A stretch of 64,000 nucleotides of DNA from Nocardioides nitrophenolicus. GTDB taxonomy: Bacteria; Actinomycetota; Actinomycetes; Propionibacteriales; Nocardioidaceae. The notes beneath the pieces were generated by a model that saw only the letters and a program-made list of their open reading frames with translations, was not told the DNA's origin and searched no databases. The position numbers were made by a program, and so were the translations under genes. The stretch is taken from contig NZ_JAFBBY010000001.1 of the NCBI RefSeq assembly GCF_016907515.1, forward strand, positions 2,976,001 to 3,040,000, in the 5' to 3' direction. Below, in pieces: positions 43,645 through 51,773 of the stretch. How positions within the stretch are numbered: the first letter of the stretch is position 1; each line of letters begins with the position of its first letter.

Positions 43645-44294
43645 CCGCGGTGCTGCCGCAGCTCTTCCGTCGTACGCCGGGCGGCGGCGGCGGACGACGT
43701 GCTCCAGGTGCGCGACGCCTCGTCGAGCTCGGCGAGCATCAGCTCGGCGCGGTCGCGCTCGTCGGCGTAGTAGCGCTCGGACCAGCGCAGCACCAGCTCG
43801 GGGAAGGCCCAGCCGGGCTCGGCGGTCGCACCCTCACGGTCGGCCTCCGCGCGCACCCGCATCCGCTCCGACTGGTCGCGGTGCTCGGCGAGGACCTCGC
43901 GCAGTCGGGCGGGATCGGAGAGGTGGCCGAGCCACAGCCGCAGCATCACGCCGTGCTTGAGCACGACCGGGTCGACATGCTCGTCGGCGGCCCAGTCGTG
44001 CAGCGCGGCGTGGCCGGCGTCGGTGATCCGGTACATCCGCTTGCCGCGTACGTCGTCACGGTTCTCGATCCGCGAGGTCGCCAGGCCGAGCTTCGCCAGC
44101 CGGCGCAGCTCGCTGTAGATCTGGGAGAACGACGGCGACCAGTAGAAGAACTTCAGGCTCCAGTCGGCCCAGCGCTTGAGGTCGTAGCCGGACAGCTCCT
44201 CGCCGAACGCGAGCAGGCCGAGCACCGCCCACCCGGTCGGGGGGAGCGAGGGCGCGGCGTCCTCGGGCGGCACGACGGTTCCCTTGGGCGGCAC
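43641..44294 (-). CDS. PadR-family transcriptional regulator with Vir-like C-terminus
   Basis: 217 residues. The winged helix is TGWAVLGLLAFGEELSGYDLKRWADWSLKFFYWSPSFSQIYSELRRLAKLGL, a PadR pattern, followed by a long helical C-terminal half (LREVLAEHRDQSERM ... RWSERYYADERDRAELMLAELD) that dimerises. GTG start, with TAGGAT (44301-44306, minus strand) 6 bases upstream. The 17-bp repeat at 44329-44345 is a probable autoregulatory site. It is coupled to IclR downstream and divergent from the ligase operon. Confidence 0.9.
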   Translation of the reverse strand: MPPKGTVVPPEDAAPSLPPTGWAVLGLLAFGEELSGYDLKRWADWSLKFFYWSPSFSQIYSELRRLAKLGLATSRIENRDDVRGKRMYRITDAGHAALHDWAADEHVDPVVLKHGVMLRLWLGHLSDPARLREVLAEHRDQSERMRVRAEADREGATAEPGWAFPELVLRWSERYYADERDRAELMLAELDEASRTWSTSSAAAARRTTEELRQHRG

Positions 44295-44328
44295 GGCGAC
44301 ATCCTAGCGCTTCCGTAGCGGTTCGAAC

Positions 44329-44345
44329 TATTCCTATTAGGAATA
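44329..44345. promoter_or_regulatory. Inverted repeat in the PadR/ligase divergent promoter
   Basis: TATTCCTA-T-TAGGAATA has perfect 8-bp arms around one base. It is A/T-rich in a GC-rich region and lies about 25 bases upstream of the PadR gene's -10 box, fitting a PadR operator. Confidence 0.6.
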
Positions 44346-44353
44346 CGAGATGT

Positions 44354-44369
44354 CCAAGCGAGCGCTTGG
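44354..44369. promoter_or_regulatory. Catabolic-island operator, copy b
   Basis: CCAAGCGAGCGCTTGG has perfect 7-bp arms with a two-base centre. This is the best match to the CCAAGC-N4-GCTWGG motif. It sits in the divergent promoter region between PadR and the acyl-CoA ligase, about 50 bases upstream of the ligase -10 (CAGGCT, 44416-44421). Confidence 0.65.
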
Positions 44370-44427
44370 TTGGCCAAGGAGTGATATCCCTGGTGACCTA
44401 CCAACGAGTCACGGGCAGGCTGGACAC

Positions 44428-45918
44428 GTGGCCGCACCTCTCGCCGAGCTCTGGTTCGAGCGCGCTCGCACGCATGCGGACGCACCCGCCGTCGACGACG
44501 GTCGCGTCCGGCTGACCTGGGGCGAGCTGCTGCCGCGCGCCGTCGCCGTCTCCGAGCGGCTCGCGAGCGCCGGGATGGCGCCGGGCGACGTCGTCGTCCT
44601 GCAGGCGCGCAACACGGTCGACTGGGTGCTGCTCGCGGGCGGGACCCACCTGGGTGGCGGCGTGCTCGCTCCGCTGGGCGCGGAGGAGCCGGTCGCCGCG
44701 CGGCGGGAGTACGCCGCCCGGGTCGGTGCGCGGCTCGTCGTCGCCGAGAGCCCGGCAGCGGGGGAGCTGGACCTCGGGCGGGTCTGTGACCGGCTCGCCT
44801 CCGGAGATCGTCGTGAGCTGGCCGCTCGGGCGGCGCATCCGGTTGGCGAGCCGGCGGGGCCAGCGGTGCTGCTCGCCACCTCGGGCACCGCGGGACACCG
44901 GCGTACGGTCGCGATGGACCATGCCGTCCTGCACCGCCTGTACGCCGACGTGGCGGCGGTGCTCGACATCGATCAGCACGACCGGCTGCTGGGCGTGGTG
45001 CCGCTGGCTCACTCGTTCGGGTTCAACGGGCTGCTGGTGCAGGCGGTGCTGACCGGCGCCTCGCTCCGGCTGGTGCCGGACCGAGGCGGCGAGTCCCTGG
45101 CCCGGATCGTCCGGGAGTCGGGCGCGACGGTCGTCGCCGGCCCGCCGGCGCTGCTGCACGACCTCGCGGCCGCCGTGCGCGCCGGCGCGGAGCTCGGCCC
45201 GCGGGTGCGGCTGTTCATGACCGGCGCCACCGAGATCCGGCCCGACGAGCTGCTGCCGCTCGCGGCCACCGCGGGCATCCCCCGGGTCTCCGCGGGCTAC
45301 GGGCTGACCCAGACCTGTGGCACCGTCGCGATCTGTCCGGACCTCGGCCGGCTCGCCCACGGGCGCCATGCGCCGATGACGCCGCTGCCCGGTGTCGAGG
45401 TCTCCGTGGTCGACGCCGTCGGTACGCCGGTCGCCGCCGGGACCGCGGGGCGGGTGCTGACCCGGGGCTACCAGGTCGCCGTCGCCACCGGCGCCGGCGG
45501 CTGGCTGACGACCGGCGACGAGGGCCATCTCCATCGCGACGGCCGGCTGTGCGTGACCGGCCGGCTCGACGACCAGCTGGTCGTGTCCGGGTTCAACGTG
45601 GACCCGGTGCGGGTGGAGCGGGCGCTTGGTCGGTCGCCGTACGTCGCGCAGGTGGCGGTCATCGGCCTGCCGGACCCCCGACGGGGGCACCGACTGGTGG
45701 CGGTCGCCGTACCGCTGCCTGGGGTGGATGCCGATGGGCGGAACGACGCGGCGGTGCTCGCCGAGGCGCGGGCTGTACTGGCGGGGTACGAGGTGCCCGA
45801 CGCCGTGGTCTGGATGGACGCCCTGCCGCACACCGCCACGGGGAAGCTCTCGCGCGCCGCCGTGCGCGCGCTGCTCGCCGCGCACCTGGCCGACAGTGAT
45901 CAGGAGGACGACGGATGA
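44428..45918 (+). CDS. Acyl-CoA ligase-like AMP-binding protein
   Basis: 496 residues from the GTG at 44428, which lies 6 bases after CAGGCT. An ATG at 44350 would add 26 residues without homology. The order of motifs is LLATSGTAGHRRTVAMDH (ATP loop), SAGYGLTQTCGTVAI, TTGDEGHL, GRLDDQLVVSGFNVDP and TATGKLSRAAV with the catalytic lysine. The ATP loop lacks the usual Pro-Lys (normally TSGTTGxPK), so activity should be tested. It would activate a carboxylic acid as its CoA thioester in the cytosol. The stop overlaps the SDR start. Confidence 0.9.
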   Translation: MAAPLAELWFERARTHADAPAVDDGRVRLTWGELLPRAVAVSERLASAGMAPGDVVVLQARNTVDWVLLAGGTHLGGGVLAPLGAEEPVAARREYAARVGARLVVAESPAAGELDLGRVCDRLASGDRRELAARAAHPVGEPAGPAVLLATSGTAGHRRTVAMDHAVLHRLYADVAAVLDIDQHDRLLGVVPLAHSFGFNGLLVQAVLTGASLRLVPDRGGESLARIVRESGATVVAGPPALLHDLAAAVRAGAELGPRVRLFMTGATEIRPDELLPLAATAGIPRVSAGYGLTQTCGTVAICPDLGRLAHGRHAPMTPLPGVEVSVVDAVGTPVAAGTAGRVLTRGYQVAVATGAGGWLTTGDEGHLHRDGRLCVTGRLDDQLVVSGFNVDPVRVERALGRSPYVAQVAVIGLPDPRRGHRLVAVAVPLPGVDADGRNDAAVLAEARAVLAGYEVPDAVVWMDALPHTATGKLSRAAVRALLAAHLADSDQEDDG

Positions 45919-46769
45919 GCGCAGTGACGGACCGGTTCGGCGGTGGTGTCGCCGTGGTGACGGGCGCCGGATCGGGACTCGGCGAGGCGATGGCGCTGCA
46001 CCTGGCCGGTGCCGGCGTCCATGTCGTGGTGACCGATGTCGACCGCGAGCGTGCGACGGCCGTCGCCACCGCCTGTGTCGCCGCCGGGAAGAGTGCCGAG
46101 GCGCACCACCTCGACGTCGCCGACGGCGAGCAGGTCGACGCGCTGTTCGCCACGGTGTGGGCGACGCACGGGAGCGTCGACCTCGTCGTCAGCAACGCCG
46201 GCATCGAGTCCGGGGAGCGGCTCTGGGACCTGACGCCGGCGCAGTGGCGCAGGGTGCAGGCCGTCAACACCGACGGCGCCTTCCACTGCGCCCGCTCGGC
46301 CGTGCCGCGGATGGGCGCCCAGGAGCGTCCGGGCGTGCTCGCCGTCGTGGCGTCGACCGGTGCGGTGACCTCGCTGCCGTACCAGTCGGCGTACGTCACC
46401 AGCAAGCATGCCGCCCTCGCCCTGGTCGAGTGCCTCGACCTCGAGGTGCGCGCGGCCGAGCTCCCGGTTCAGGTGTCGGCGCTGCTGCCGAACTGGGTGC
46501 GCACCCGGATCTTCGACGACGTACGCCGGGCCGGGGTGCCGACCGACCCCGACGCGCGGGCGAGCTTCCTGCGGATGGCCGAGTCGATCCAGGCGCAGGG
46601 CATGGCGCCCCCGGAAGCAGCCGAGCGCTTGCTCGATGCGGTCGCGCGCGGAGAGTTCTGGTGCTTCACCGACCCCGACCGCACCGCCCGCCTGTTCGAC
46701 GAACGGGCCCGGACGCTGCTCGACCTGCGCAGGCCGGAGCGTCCGGGCTGGTCGGTCGCTACTGCGTGA
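45915..46769 (+). CDS. Short-chain dehydrogenase/reductase
   Basis: 284 residues. Cofactor loop TGAGSGLGEAM, NAG motif (SNAGIES) and active site Ser (VASTGA) with Tyr-x-x-x-Lys (SAYVTSKHA) are intact. Asp in VTDVDRERA suggests NAD(H) preference. It probably oxidises or reduces a hydroxy/keto acyl-CoA. Coupled to the ligase by ATGA overlap. Its 3' end overlaps the convergent SDR gene by 11 bases, so antisense transcripts are likely. Confidence 0.92.
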   Translation: MSAVTDRFGGGVAVVTGAGSGLGEAMALHLAGAGVHVVVTDVDRERATAVATACVAAGKSAEAHHLDVADGEQVDALFATVWATHGSVDLVVSNAGIESGERLWDLTPAQWRRVQAVNTDGAFHCARSAVPRMGAQERPGVLAVVASTGAVTSLPYQSAYVTSKHAALALVECLDLEVRAAELPVQVSALLPNWVRTRIFDDVRRAGVPTDPDARASFLRMAESIQAQGMAPPEAAERLLDAVARGEFWCFTDPDRTARLFDERARTLLDLRRPERPGWSVATA

Positions 46770-47487
46770 CGGTCCAGCCGCCGTCGATCGGCAGGAACAC
46801 GCCGTTGACGTAGGACGCGAGCGGCGAGAGCAGGAACAGGATCGGCCAGGCCATCTCCTCGGGGGTGCCCATCCGCTTCAGCGGCACCCGGCCCAGGATG
46901 TGGTGGCCCATCTCGGACTGGGCGAACCCGGCCAGCCGCGGGGTGTCGGTCATGCCGGGACCGATGCCGTTGGCGCGGATCTGGTCCGCCTTGTGGGCCG
47001 CCAGGTGGCGGACGTAGCCCATGACGGCCGCCTTGGAGGCGGAGTACCAGTCGCTCTCGGTGCCGACCTTGTTGCCCGCGACGGACGCGGTGACCACCAT
47101 GGCGGCACCGGTCGGCGTACCTGCGTCGAGCCAGTCCTGGGTCAGGCCCCGGACGCTGCCGACGCTGATCCGCACGGCCTCCTCGAAGTCGAGCGGCACC
47201 TGGGACGACGGGCCGGCGTTGTTGACGAGGTAGCGGGGCACGCCCCCGAGCGCTTGTTCGGTCGCGTGCAGGGCCGCGGCGCGCGCGGGCGCGTCGGCCA
47301 CATCGCACACCGCGGTGTGGATGCCCTGCCCGGCGAGGTCTTCGAGACCGTCGGGGCGCAGGTCCCAGCCGCTGACCCGCAGGCCGGCGGCATGCGCGCG
47401 CAGCGCGACGGCGCGGCCGATGCCGCTCCCCGCGCCCGTGACGACGATCCCGTCGCCGGGGGTGAAACCGAGGTTGATGTCGTCCAT
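46759..47487 (-). CDS. Short-chain dehydrogenase/reductase
   Basis: 242 residues. TGAGSGIGRAV near the start, VNNAGPSSQ, Ser in VVTASVAG and catalytic WYSASKAAV are present, and the C-terminus LPIDGGWTV is classical. Asp in GWDLRPDG suggests NAD(H). First-strand partner genes (SDR at 47497, thioesterase at 48237) lie upstream with a 9-base gap, so it is the last gene of a three-gene leftward operon starting at the operator at 48740. Confidence 0.92.
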   Translation of the reverse strand: MDDINLGFTPGDGIVVTGAGSGIGRAVALRAHAAGLRVSGWDLRPDGLEDLAGQGIHTAVCDVADAPARAAALHATEQALGGVPRYLVNNAGPSSQVPLDFEEAVRISVGSVRGLTQDWLDAGTPTGAAMVVTASVAGNKVGTESDWYSASKAAVMGYVRHLAAHKADQIRANGIGPGMTDTPRLAGFAQSEMGHHILGRVPLKRMGTPEEMAWPILFLLSPLASYVNGVFLPIDGGWTVTQ

Positions 47488-47496
47488 GTCTCCTCC

Positions 47497-48240
47497 TCAG
47501 ACTCCGTAGCCGCCGTCGATGTCGAGCTTCTGGCCGGTGATGAAGCCGGCCCGCTCACTGGCCAGGAAGGCGACCGCCTCGGCGACGTCGACCGCGCTGC
47601 CGAACCGGCGCAGCGGGATGTTGGCCCGGGCCACGTCGAGCGCGCGGTCGTCGAGGTCGCCCGTCGCGATCAGCCGCTCCGACATGCCGTCGGTGAGCAT
47701 GCCGGGTCCGACGCAGTTGACGCGCACGCCGAACCGTCCCTCCTCCGCGGCCAGCGCCCGCGCCAGTGCCTCGACCGCCGCCTTCGGGCTGGAGGACAGG
47801 CCGTCGCGGACGGGGTAGCGCACCGTGGCCGCGGTCGTGACCGCGGTCAGCGTGCCCTGCGTCGCACGCAACGACCGCAGCACGGCGTGGGCCAGGTTGA
47901 AGAACGCGACGGCGTCCTGGTCGACCTGGTTCGCGAACTGCTCGGGCGTCACCTTCGACAGGTGGACCATCGGCACGTGCGGACCGGCGGCGTGGACGAC
48001 CGTGCGGACCTGGCCGTGCTCGGCCTCGAGCTCCCCGACGGCCGCCGCCACGGCGGCCGCGTCGGTCAGGTCGGCTGCGCGGGTGCCGCGGATGCTGTCG
48101 CCGAGCTCGGCGACGAGAGCGTCGGGCGCCGTGCGTCGGTGCAGGAGCAGCAGCTCGGCGCCGTCCTTGGCGAGGCGGCGGCAGATCTCCGCGCCGATGC
48201 CGCCGGTCGCGCCGGTGACGAGGGTGGTTCCGTAGGTCAT
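47497..48240 (-). CDS. SDR-fold protein with altered active site
   Basis: 247 residues. The cofactor loop TGATGGIGAEI and a standard C-terminus (QKLDIDGGYGV) are present. At the catalytic position, where Tyr-x-x-x-Lys is expected, it reads SSSPK, so the tyrosine is replaced by serine while the lysine stays. Also HAAGP replaces NAG. It could be a modified reductase, a dehydratase-like or a structural partner. ATG at 48240 overlaps the thioesterase stop (ATGA). Confidence 0.88.
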   Translation of the reverse strand: MTYGTTLVTGATGGIGAEICRRLAKDGAELLLLHRRTAPDALVAELGDSIRGTRAADLTDAAAVAAAVGELEAEHGQVRTVVHAAGPHVPMVHLSKVTPEQFANQVDQDAVAFFNLAHAVLRSLRATQGTLTAVTTAATVRYPVRDGLSSSPKAAVEALARALAAEEGRFGVRVNCVGPGMLTDGMSERLIATGDLDDRALDVARANIPLRRFGSAVDVAEAVAFLASERAGFITGQKLDIDGGYGV

Positions 48241-48731
48241 GCGGTGGCCTCCGTGGCTTCGATGGGGGTAAGAGATCGCGCGCCCTGCGCCCAGGCGTCG
48301 AGGTGCTGGCGGAGCAGGTCGGGGATGCCGACCGACGTCTGTTCGGGGGAGACCGCGACGATCCGGATCCGGGCTCGCGCGACCACCTTGCCGTCGGAGG
48401 TGCGGACCATCCGGTGGAGCATCTCGAACGACCGGCGCCCGACGCTCCCGAGCCGCAGCTCGATCCGGATCTCGTCGAACAGGCCGACCGCCTCGAGGTA
48501 GTCGCACGCGGTGTGCGCGGTCACGGTCCAGAAGCCGTGGCGCTCCTTGAGCTCGTCCTGGCGCAGGCCGTTGAGCCAGAACCACTCGCTCTGCATCCGC
48601 TCCATCCAGGGGAACCAGGCGGCGTAGTAGAGGATCCCGGCCGGATCCGTGTCGGCGTAGCTCAGTCGGAAGGTCGTCGTGTGGAGCGCCGGGCCCGGCC
48701 CGCCGTCCGCGACGCGCGCGTCGGTCGCCAT
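48237..48731 (-). CDS. Hotdog-fold acyl-CoA thioesterase (4-hydroxybenzoyl-CoA type)
   Basis: 164 residues. YADTDPAGILYYAAWFPWMERM carries the catalytic Asp of the 4HBT family, and the long central helix and RIRIVAVSPEQ strand complete a hotdog fold. It hydrolyses an acyl-CoA or aryl-CoA thioester in the cytosol, possibly to release CoA during overload. TAGGTT (48738-48743, minus strand) lies 6 bases before the ATG, a leaderless promoter overlapped by the shared operator. First gene of the leftward operon with two SDRs. Confidence 0.9.
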   Translation of the reverse strand: MATDARVADGGPGPALHTTTFRLSYADTDPAGILYYAAWFPWMERMQSEWFWLNGLRQDELKERHGFWTVTAHTACDYLEAVGLFDEIRIELRLGSVGRRSFEMLHRMVRTSDGKVVARARIRIVAVSPEQTSVGIPDLLRQHLDAWAQGARSLTPIEATEATA

Positions 48732-48739
48732 GGAGACAA

Positions 48740-48755
48740 CCTAGCACTTGCTTGG
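48740..48755. promoter_or_regulatory. Catabolic-island operator, copy c
   Basis: On the minus strand CCAAGCAAGTGCTAGG matches CCAAGC-N4-GCTWGG. It overlaps the -10 box TAGGTT of the thioesterase operon, so a bound repressor would block transcription directly. Confidence 0.7.
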
Positions 48756-48850
48756 TTCGGGAGGGAGGGGCGGAAGGATCGAAGGGGCCGGGTGCGCCGC
48801 TCGGGATCCGGACCACGATGGAGAAGTCTCCATCGATGCCGAGACATGTT

Positions 48851-48863
48851 ATGGTCTGACCAT
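48851..48863. promoter_or_regulatory. FadR/GntR-type operator upstream of the racemase operon
   Basis: ATGGTC-T-GACCAT has perfect 6-bp arms; its TGGTCTGACCA core is the type bound by FCD-domain GntR regulators. It overlaps a -10-like TATGGT (48850-48855). The ATG of the racemase gene is 38 bases downstream. The only GntR/FCD gene in the window is at 62407. Confidence 0.6.
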
Positions 48864-48900
48864 TCAGATCTCGCATACGGTGCGCGGCGGAGGTGGTGGC

Positions 48901-50115
48901 ATGGCGTCGACGACGACCGAGCGCGCGCTGACCGGCCCGCTGGTGGGCCTCAGGGTGGTCGAGATCGGGAGCATCGGTCCTGGCCCGTTCTGCGCGATGC
49001 TGCTGGCGGACCTGGGCGCGGACGTGGTGCGGGTCGACCGGACCAGCGGCGCCGCACTGGTGGGCCCGAACGCCGACTTCCGGACCGAGGTGATGCACCG
49101 CGGCCGGCGTTCGGTCGCGGTCGACCTCAAGCATCCGCGCGGCCGCGAGGTGGTGCTGGACCTGGTCGCCGGCGCCGACATCCTGGTCGAGGGCTTCCGG
49201 CCGGGCGTCACCGAGCGGCTCGGGATCGGGCCGGAGGAGTGCGCGGCCGTGAACCCGCGGCTGGTCTACGGCCGGATGACCGGCTACGGACAGGACGGCC
49301 CGCTCGCGCAGGCCGTCGGTCACGACATCAACTACGTCGCCCAGAGCGGACTGCTGGCCCTGGTGGGCCGCCACGGTCAGCCGCCGACGCCGCCGCTGAG
49401 CCTCGCTGGAGACTTCGGCGGAGGCGGGCTGATGCTCGCGCTCGGGCTCCTCGCCGCGGTCTGGGAGGCCCAGCGCTCCGGCCGGGGCCAGGTCGTCGAC
49501 GCCGCCATGGTCGACGGCTCGGCGCTGCTGGCGGCCGCCTTCCACGGGTTCGTGAGCAATGGCACCTGGGACACCGAGCGCGGCACCAACATCGTCGACT
49601 CCGGCGCGCCGTTCTACGACGCCTACGAGACCGCCGACGGCAAGTGGCTCGCGGTCGGCGGGATGGAGGCGCACTTCTATGCCGACCTGCTCGACATCCT
49701 CGACCTCGACCCGGCGACGCTGCCGGACCAGAACGACCGCGCGCAGTGGCCGCGGATGAAGCAGGTGTTCGCCGACGCCGTCCGCGCCCGGACCCGCGAG
49801 GAGTGGGTGACCCGGGCCGCGGGGCGTGGCTGCGTCTCGCCGGTGCTCGAGGTCGAGGAGGCGTGGGTGGATCCGCACAATGTCGCCCGCGGCACCTTCG
49901 TCGAGGTCGCCGGCGTCGTGCAGCCCTCCCCCCAGCCGCGGTTCAGCCAGACCCCGGCGCGGATCGACGGCCCACCGCCCGCTCCCGGCGAGCACACCCG
50001 GGAGGCGCTCGCCGCCTGGGGGATCGCCACCGACCGCATCGACGCATGGGAGGCAGCGGGCGCGATCGCCCAGACCACCTCCGACAACCCACAGAAAGGC
50101 AGCCGGGCACGATGA
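48901..50115 (+). CDS. Alpha-methylacyl-CoA racemase (CoA-transferase family III)
   Basis: 404 residues. It interconverts R and S 2-methylacyl-CoA esters so that beta-oxidation can proceed. His141 in GHDINYVAQSG and Asp171 in SLAGDFGGGGLML are the catalytic pair of AMACR/MCR enzymes and distinguish it from true CoA transferases of the same fold. Ribosome site GGAGG lies about 10 bases before the ATG. It is the first gene of an operon of five, coupled by ATGA to the first crotonase. The presence of this enzyme points to methyl-branched substrates such as isoprenoid or sterol side chains. Confidence 0.88.
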   Translation: MASTTTERALTGPLVGLRVVEIGSIGPGPFCAMLLADLGADVVRVDRTSGAALVGPNADFRTEVMHRGRRSVAVDLKHPRGREVVLDLVAGADILVEGFRPGVTERLGIGPEECAAVNPRLVYGRMTGYGQDGPLAQAVGHDINYVAQSGLLALVGRHGQPPTPPLSLAGDFGGGGLMLALGLLAAVWEAQRSGRGQVVDAAMVDGSALLAAAFHGFVSNGTWDTERGTNIVDSGAPFYDAYETADGKWLAVGGMEAHFYADLLDILDLDPATLPDQNDRAQWPRMKQVFADAVRARTREEWVTRAAGRGCVSPVLEVEEAWVDPHNVARGTFVEVAGVVQPSPQPRFSQTPARIDGPPPAPGEHTREALAAWGIATDRIDAWEAAGAIAQTTSDNPQKGSRAR

Positions 50116-50924
50116 AGAGCCTCGACCGCAGCTACCGGACGCTGAGCCTCGAGCAGGTGGCGCCGGGGACCGTCGTCCTCACCCTCGACCGACCCGACCG
50201 CTCCAACGCGATGACGAACGAGATGTTCGTCGAGCTCGAGCGGGCGGCGCTGGACCTCGACCAGGAGGACGAGCTCCGCGTCATCGTGCTGACCGGAGCG
50301 GGCGCGGCCTTCTGCGCCGGCTACGACCTGGCCGACGCCGACGGGCTCGCCGACCTGGGCGCGATCGCGATGCTCAACCAGCAGGAGCGGGCGGCCCGGG
50401 CGCTGGTCGCCGTCCGCTCGGTGCGGGTCCCCGTCATCGCGGCGGTCAACGGTGCGGCCGCCGGTGGCGGGCTGGCGCTGGCGCTGCAGGCCGACATCCG
50501 GCTCGCGGCGCCGGAGGCCAAGTTCAACGCGGCGTTCGTGCGGATCGGGCTCACGGCCGGCGATCTCGGCACCTCTTGGCTGCTGACCCGGCTGGTCGGG
50601 CCGGCCGTCGCGAGCGAGATCGCCTTCACCGGACGGATGGTGCATGCCGAGGAAGCCGAGCGGATCGGGCTGGTCAACAGCATCAGCGCGCCCGGTGCGC
50701 TGCTGGCCGACGCCCTGGCCCTGGCCGAGCGGATCGTCGAGAACAGCCCGGGTGGCGTCCAGCTCTCGAAGCGCGCCCTGCACGCCAACCTGGAGATCGG
50801 CTCGTACGCCGCGGCGATCGAGCTGGAGAACCGGGGGCAGGCGCTGCTCACCCGGAGCAGCGACATGCCGGAGGCCCTCGCGGCCTTCAAGGAGAAGCGC
50901 CGTCCCGTGTTCAAGGGGGAGTGA
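50112..50924 (+). CDS. Enoyl-CoA hydratase/isomerase family protein
   Basis: 270 residues, crotonase fold. The oxyanion-hole stretches are GAAFCAGYDLAD and NGAAAGGGLALALQADIRLA. The region that carries the two catalytic glutamates in classic hydratases (PEIxLGxIPGxGGT) here reads NAAFVRIGLTAGDLGTSW, with Ala and Asp in these places. So the reaction may be an isomerisation, hydrolysis or retro-aldol step rather than simple hydration. Paralogous to the next gene, with the same atypical region. Confidence 0.9.
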   Translation: MKSLDRSYRTLSLEQVAPGTVVLTLDRPDRSNAMTNEMFVELERAALDLDQEDELRVIVLTGAGAAFCAGYDLADADGLADLGAIAMLNQQERAARALVAVRSVRVPVIAAVNGAAAGGGLALALQADIRLAAPEAKFNAAFVRIGLTAGDLGTSWLLTRLVGPAVASEIAFTGRMVHAEEAERIGLVNSISAPGALLADALALAERIVENSPGGVQLSKRALHANLEIGSYAAAIELENRGQALLTRSSDMPEALAAFKEKRRPVFKGE

Positions 50925-50927
50925 CCG

Positions 50928-51767
50928 ATGACCGTGACCGACGAGAGGCCCGCCGTGGAGATCGACTTCCCCGAGCTCCAGGAGCTCACCTTCGAGGTGC
51001 TGCCCGGCGACATCGGGGTGCTGCGGATCAACCGGCCGGACCGGATGAACAGCCAGACCATCCGGATGTTCAGCGAGTACGGCGAGGCCGCCCTCGCGCT
51101 GCGTGACGTGCCGCTGCGCGCGCTGATCGTCACCGGTGCGGGCACGCGGGCGTTCTGCGCCGGCTTCGACCTCGACGAGATCCACGAGATCACCGAGATG
51201 GGCGTGCGCGAGTTCCTCAAGTTCCAGGAGACCGCGACCGGCGGCATCCAGGGGATCCACTTCCTGCCGTTCCCGGTGATCGCCGCGGTCCACGGACCCG
51301 CGACCGGCGGTGGGCTGGCCCTCGCGCTGGCCGCCGACATCCGGCTGTGCGACCCGGCCGCCAAGTTCAGCGCCGCCTTCGTCAAGGTCGGCCTCTCCGT
51401 CGGCGAGCTCGGCACGTCGTACCACCTGACCCGGCTGGTCGGGCCCGCGAAGGCCGCCGAGATCGGCTACACCGCGCGGATCGTGGGGGCCGAGGAGGCC
51501 GAGCGGATCGGCCTGGTCAACCGGGTGGTGCCGACCGACGAGCTGTTCGCCGCCGCCGTCGAGCTGGCCCAGGAGATCTCGCGGAACTCTCCCGCCGGGG
51601 TGCGGATGTCGAAGCGGGCGATCCAGCGCAACCTGGAGATCACGTCGTACGCCGCGGCGCTCGAGCTGGAGAACCGCGGCCAGGCGCTGATGACCCGGAC
51701 CGACGACATGCCCGAGGCGCTGGCCGCGTTCAAGGAGAAGCGCGCCCCGCGCTTCACCGGCGAGTGA
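50928..51767 (+). CDS. Enoyl-CoA hydratase/isomerase family protein
   Basis: 279 residues, crotonase fold. GTRAFCAGFDLDEI and HGPATGGGLALALAADIRL form the oxyanion hole. The active-site region SAAFVKVGLSVGELGTSY mirrors that of the upstream paralogue, with one Glu (GELGTS) available. The two probably act in sequence or as a pair. It starts 4 bases after the previous stop and is followed 7 bases later by the APH-like gene, giving a compact operon. Confidence 0.9.
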   Translation: MTVTDERPAVEIDFPELQELTFEVLPGDIGVLRINRPDRMNSQTIRMFSEYGEAALALRDVPLRALIVTGAGTRAFCAGFDLDEIHEITEMGVREFLKFQETATGGIQGIHFLPFPVIAAVHGPATGGGLALALAADIRLCDPAAKFSAAFVKVGLSVGELGTSYHLTRLVGPAKAAEIGYTARIVGAEEAERIGLVNRVVPTDELFAAAVELAQEISRNSPAGVRMSKRAIQRNLEITSYAAALELENRGQALMTRTDDMPEALAAFKEKRAPRFTGE

Positions 51768-51773
51768 GCGCGG

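Noticed and set aside
44350..44427. Longer N-terminus for the acyl-CoA ligase
   Set aside because: The 26 added residues overlap the operator and lack homology; CAGGCT 6 bases before the GTG at 44428 fits the leaderless pattern.
45626..45641. GCGCTTGG-like strings inside the ligase and SDR genes
   Set aside because: They resemble half of the catabolic operator but lack the second half and lie within codons, so they are likely chance.
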